From a virus: DNA of 64,000 bases. Below the pieces are notes generated by a model, which did no database searches, was not told the DNA's origin, and saw nothing but the letters and a program-made list of their open reading frames with translations. This document shows, piece by piece, positions 63,093-64,000 of the stretch. Location of the stretch: positions 59,821 through 123,820 of IMG/VR virus record IMGVR_UViG_3300027906_000003; one strand, 5' to 3'. The position numbers and the translations under genes are program-made. Each line of letters begins with the position of its first letter. The stretch's first letter is position 1.

Positions 63093-64000
63093 ATGAATTT
63101 ATTTCATGAATCAAAGAAGATACTCGACAAAGATGGTAAAGTAAATCCATTAGGACCTTATGGTAAGTCAAAACTTACAGGTCAAGAAGTCGCAACTTAT
63201 TTTCGAAAAAACAAAGTATCAGATGCCAAAGTTAAAAGAGCAGTAGAAGTTGCACTTGACTTAGGTGGTGCGTTTGATGTTGCACAAAAAGAAATCAAAA
63301 AGTTCTTTGGTAGTTCTATACTAAAGAAGAAAGAAGTTCAACATGCACTAAAGTATGCAAACGAAGAAAAAATAACAGAAATAACTGATAAAGAAATTAA
63401 TGCAGTTAAAAAACTTTCTAAAGACCAACAAGCGGTATTGAAAGATTATCAAAAAATCACTAAACTAGGTGATAAAGAACTCAAAGACACAAAACATAAC
63501 CCTACTTACAAAGCAATCTTAGATGCAAGAGATAAAGTTCTTACACTTATCGGAACACTTCAAACAGACAAATTACTTAAAGGTGAAGACCTCGAAGAGT
63601 CTATAAGAGATGTTGAAAAAGAATATATGGACAGAGAATGGGTGCAGATAGTCAGAAAACACAAAAATGCAATCAAAAAGTTTTGGAGAACTGGTCAATT
63701 AGATGATAAAGCAGAAGAAGATTTAGTTGGTTACGCAATGGACAATGCTGAAATCAGAACTGATGATGTAGACGAAACAGATGCTTGGTTAGAAGATATA
63801 ATTCTTTCTAATGAAGAAACAAATGTCATGAACACATATCGTAAGATGTGGGAAGATGGTCAGAAGTATGCACCTATAGAAGAATCAAAAAAGATGACTT
63901 CTGCTCAAAAGAAAGAGTTCGATAAACTATACAAAAAAATGGATGGTGGTAAAGAACATCAAGCAATCAAACAAAAGATTAAAAATCCAATAAAGGCAGA
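63093..64000 (+). CDS. Hypothetical protein, 3' end outside the window
   Basis: Begins at ATG 63093 (MNLFHESKKILDKDGKVNPL), 1 base after the previous stop, and is open to the end of the window (about 302 codons). The visible part is helical and Lys/Asp-rich. The segment KKMTSAQKKEFDKLYKKMDG is a recurrent motif near the ends of structural proteins in marine T4-like phages. Function unknown. Confidence 0.7.
   Translation, partial: MNLFHESKKILDKDGKVNPLGPYGKSKLTGQEVATYFRKNKVSDAKVKRAVEVALDLGGAFDVAQKEIKKFFGSSILKKKEVQHALKYANEEKITEITDKEINAVKKLSKDQQAVLKDYQKITKLGDKELKDTKHNPTYKAILDARDKVLTLIGTLQTDKLLKGEDLEESIRDVEKEYMDREWVQIVRKHKNAIKKFWRTGQLDDKAEEDLVGYAMDNAEIRTDDVDETDAWLEDIILSNEETNVMNTYRKMWEDGQKYAPIEESKKMTSAQKKEFDKLYKKMDGGKEHQAIKQKIKNPIKA

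Noticed and set aside
1-64000. tRNA genes, CRISPR arrays, IS elements, integrase or attachment sites
   Set aside because: No cloverleaf pattern, spaced repeats, transposase or integrase motifs were noticed. Scanning by eye can miss a tRNA, so a tRNAscan-type search would settle that part.

Overview
This window is a large piece of a T4-like myovirus genome, probably a marine phage of the cyanophage/pelagimyophage type. The T4 morphogenesis genes 13-14-15-16-17-18-19-20-(67/68)-21-22-23-3 are followed by uvsY-uvsW-55-47-46, then 45-44-62-regA, 43, uvsX and 41. This order and gene set is typical of T4-like phages of marine bacteria. The DNA is A+T-rich by eye, and small auxiliary genes (2OG oxygenases, peptide deformylase, Hsp20, peroxiredoxin, IscU, CobS/CobT-like) are interleaved. 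The curli-type genes point to a pelagimyophage (SAR11-type host) more than a cyanophage; no photosystem gene is seen. Host assignment is inference. Nearly every gene is on the + strand; only the polynucleotide kinase/phosphatase-like gene is clearly on the - strand. I saw no tRNA, IS element, integrase or CRISPR array.

Layout. 1-1.8 kb: a partial unknown gene and a 2OG-Fe(II) oxygenase. 1.8-15.9 kb: neck, tail, terminase, portal, prohead and capsid genes, with an acyl carrier protein between 14 and 15 and a methyltransferase between 16 and 17. A strong terminator follows gene 23. 15.9-16.5 kb: a potentially structured intergenic segment and the - strand phosphatase. 16.5-24.5 kb: gene 3, uvsY, another oxygenase, uvsW, an LSm-like protein, four tiny membrane proteins, sigma factor gp55 and the gp47/gp46 nuclease. 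24.5-27.2 kb: a possible packaged nuclease, peptide deformylase and a third oxygenase. 27.2-31.9 kb: a CobT-like VWA protein with HExxH and a CobS-like AAA+ ATPase. 31.9-34.7 kb: clamp, clamp loader and RegA. 34.8-42.8 kb: a cassette of membrane/coiled-coil proteins, CsgF, CsgG, two curlin-like proteins, a FecR-domain protein and a CHASE2-type class III nucleotide cyclase. 42.8-46.7 kb: a structured leader RNA, Hsp20, peroxiredoxin, a DruA/DUF4338-like protein, lysozyme and a second LSm-like protein. 46.7-54.1 kb: DNA polymerase, IscU, SNase-like nuclease, UvsX, gp41 and a second DUF4338 protein. 54.1-64 kb: mostly unknown genes, with a 17-residue Cys-rich micropeptide, a ligase-type nucleotidyltransferase, a NadR-like two-domain protein and probable virion-associated proteins.

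Expression. Two signals recur. T4-type late boxes (TATAAATA and variants) often lie exactly 5 nt before an ATG. Sigma-70-type promoters often have the -10 hexamer exactly 6 nt before an ATG. Both spacings put the transcription start on the A of the start codon, so many mRNAs of this phage are predicted to be leaderless. The sigma-70-type promoters fall into two sequence classes, one of which carries a palindrome in its spacer.

The most unusual part is the 35.3-43.0 kb cassette: a phage-borne curli (type VIII) secretion module joined to a FecR/CHASE2-cyclase signalling pair, followed by a promoter whose predicted transcript begins with a long structured RNA.
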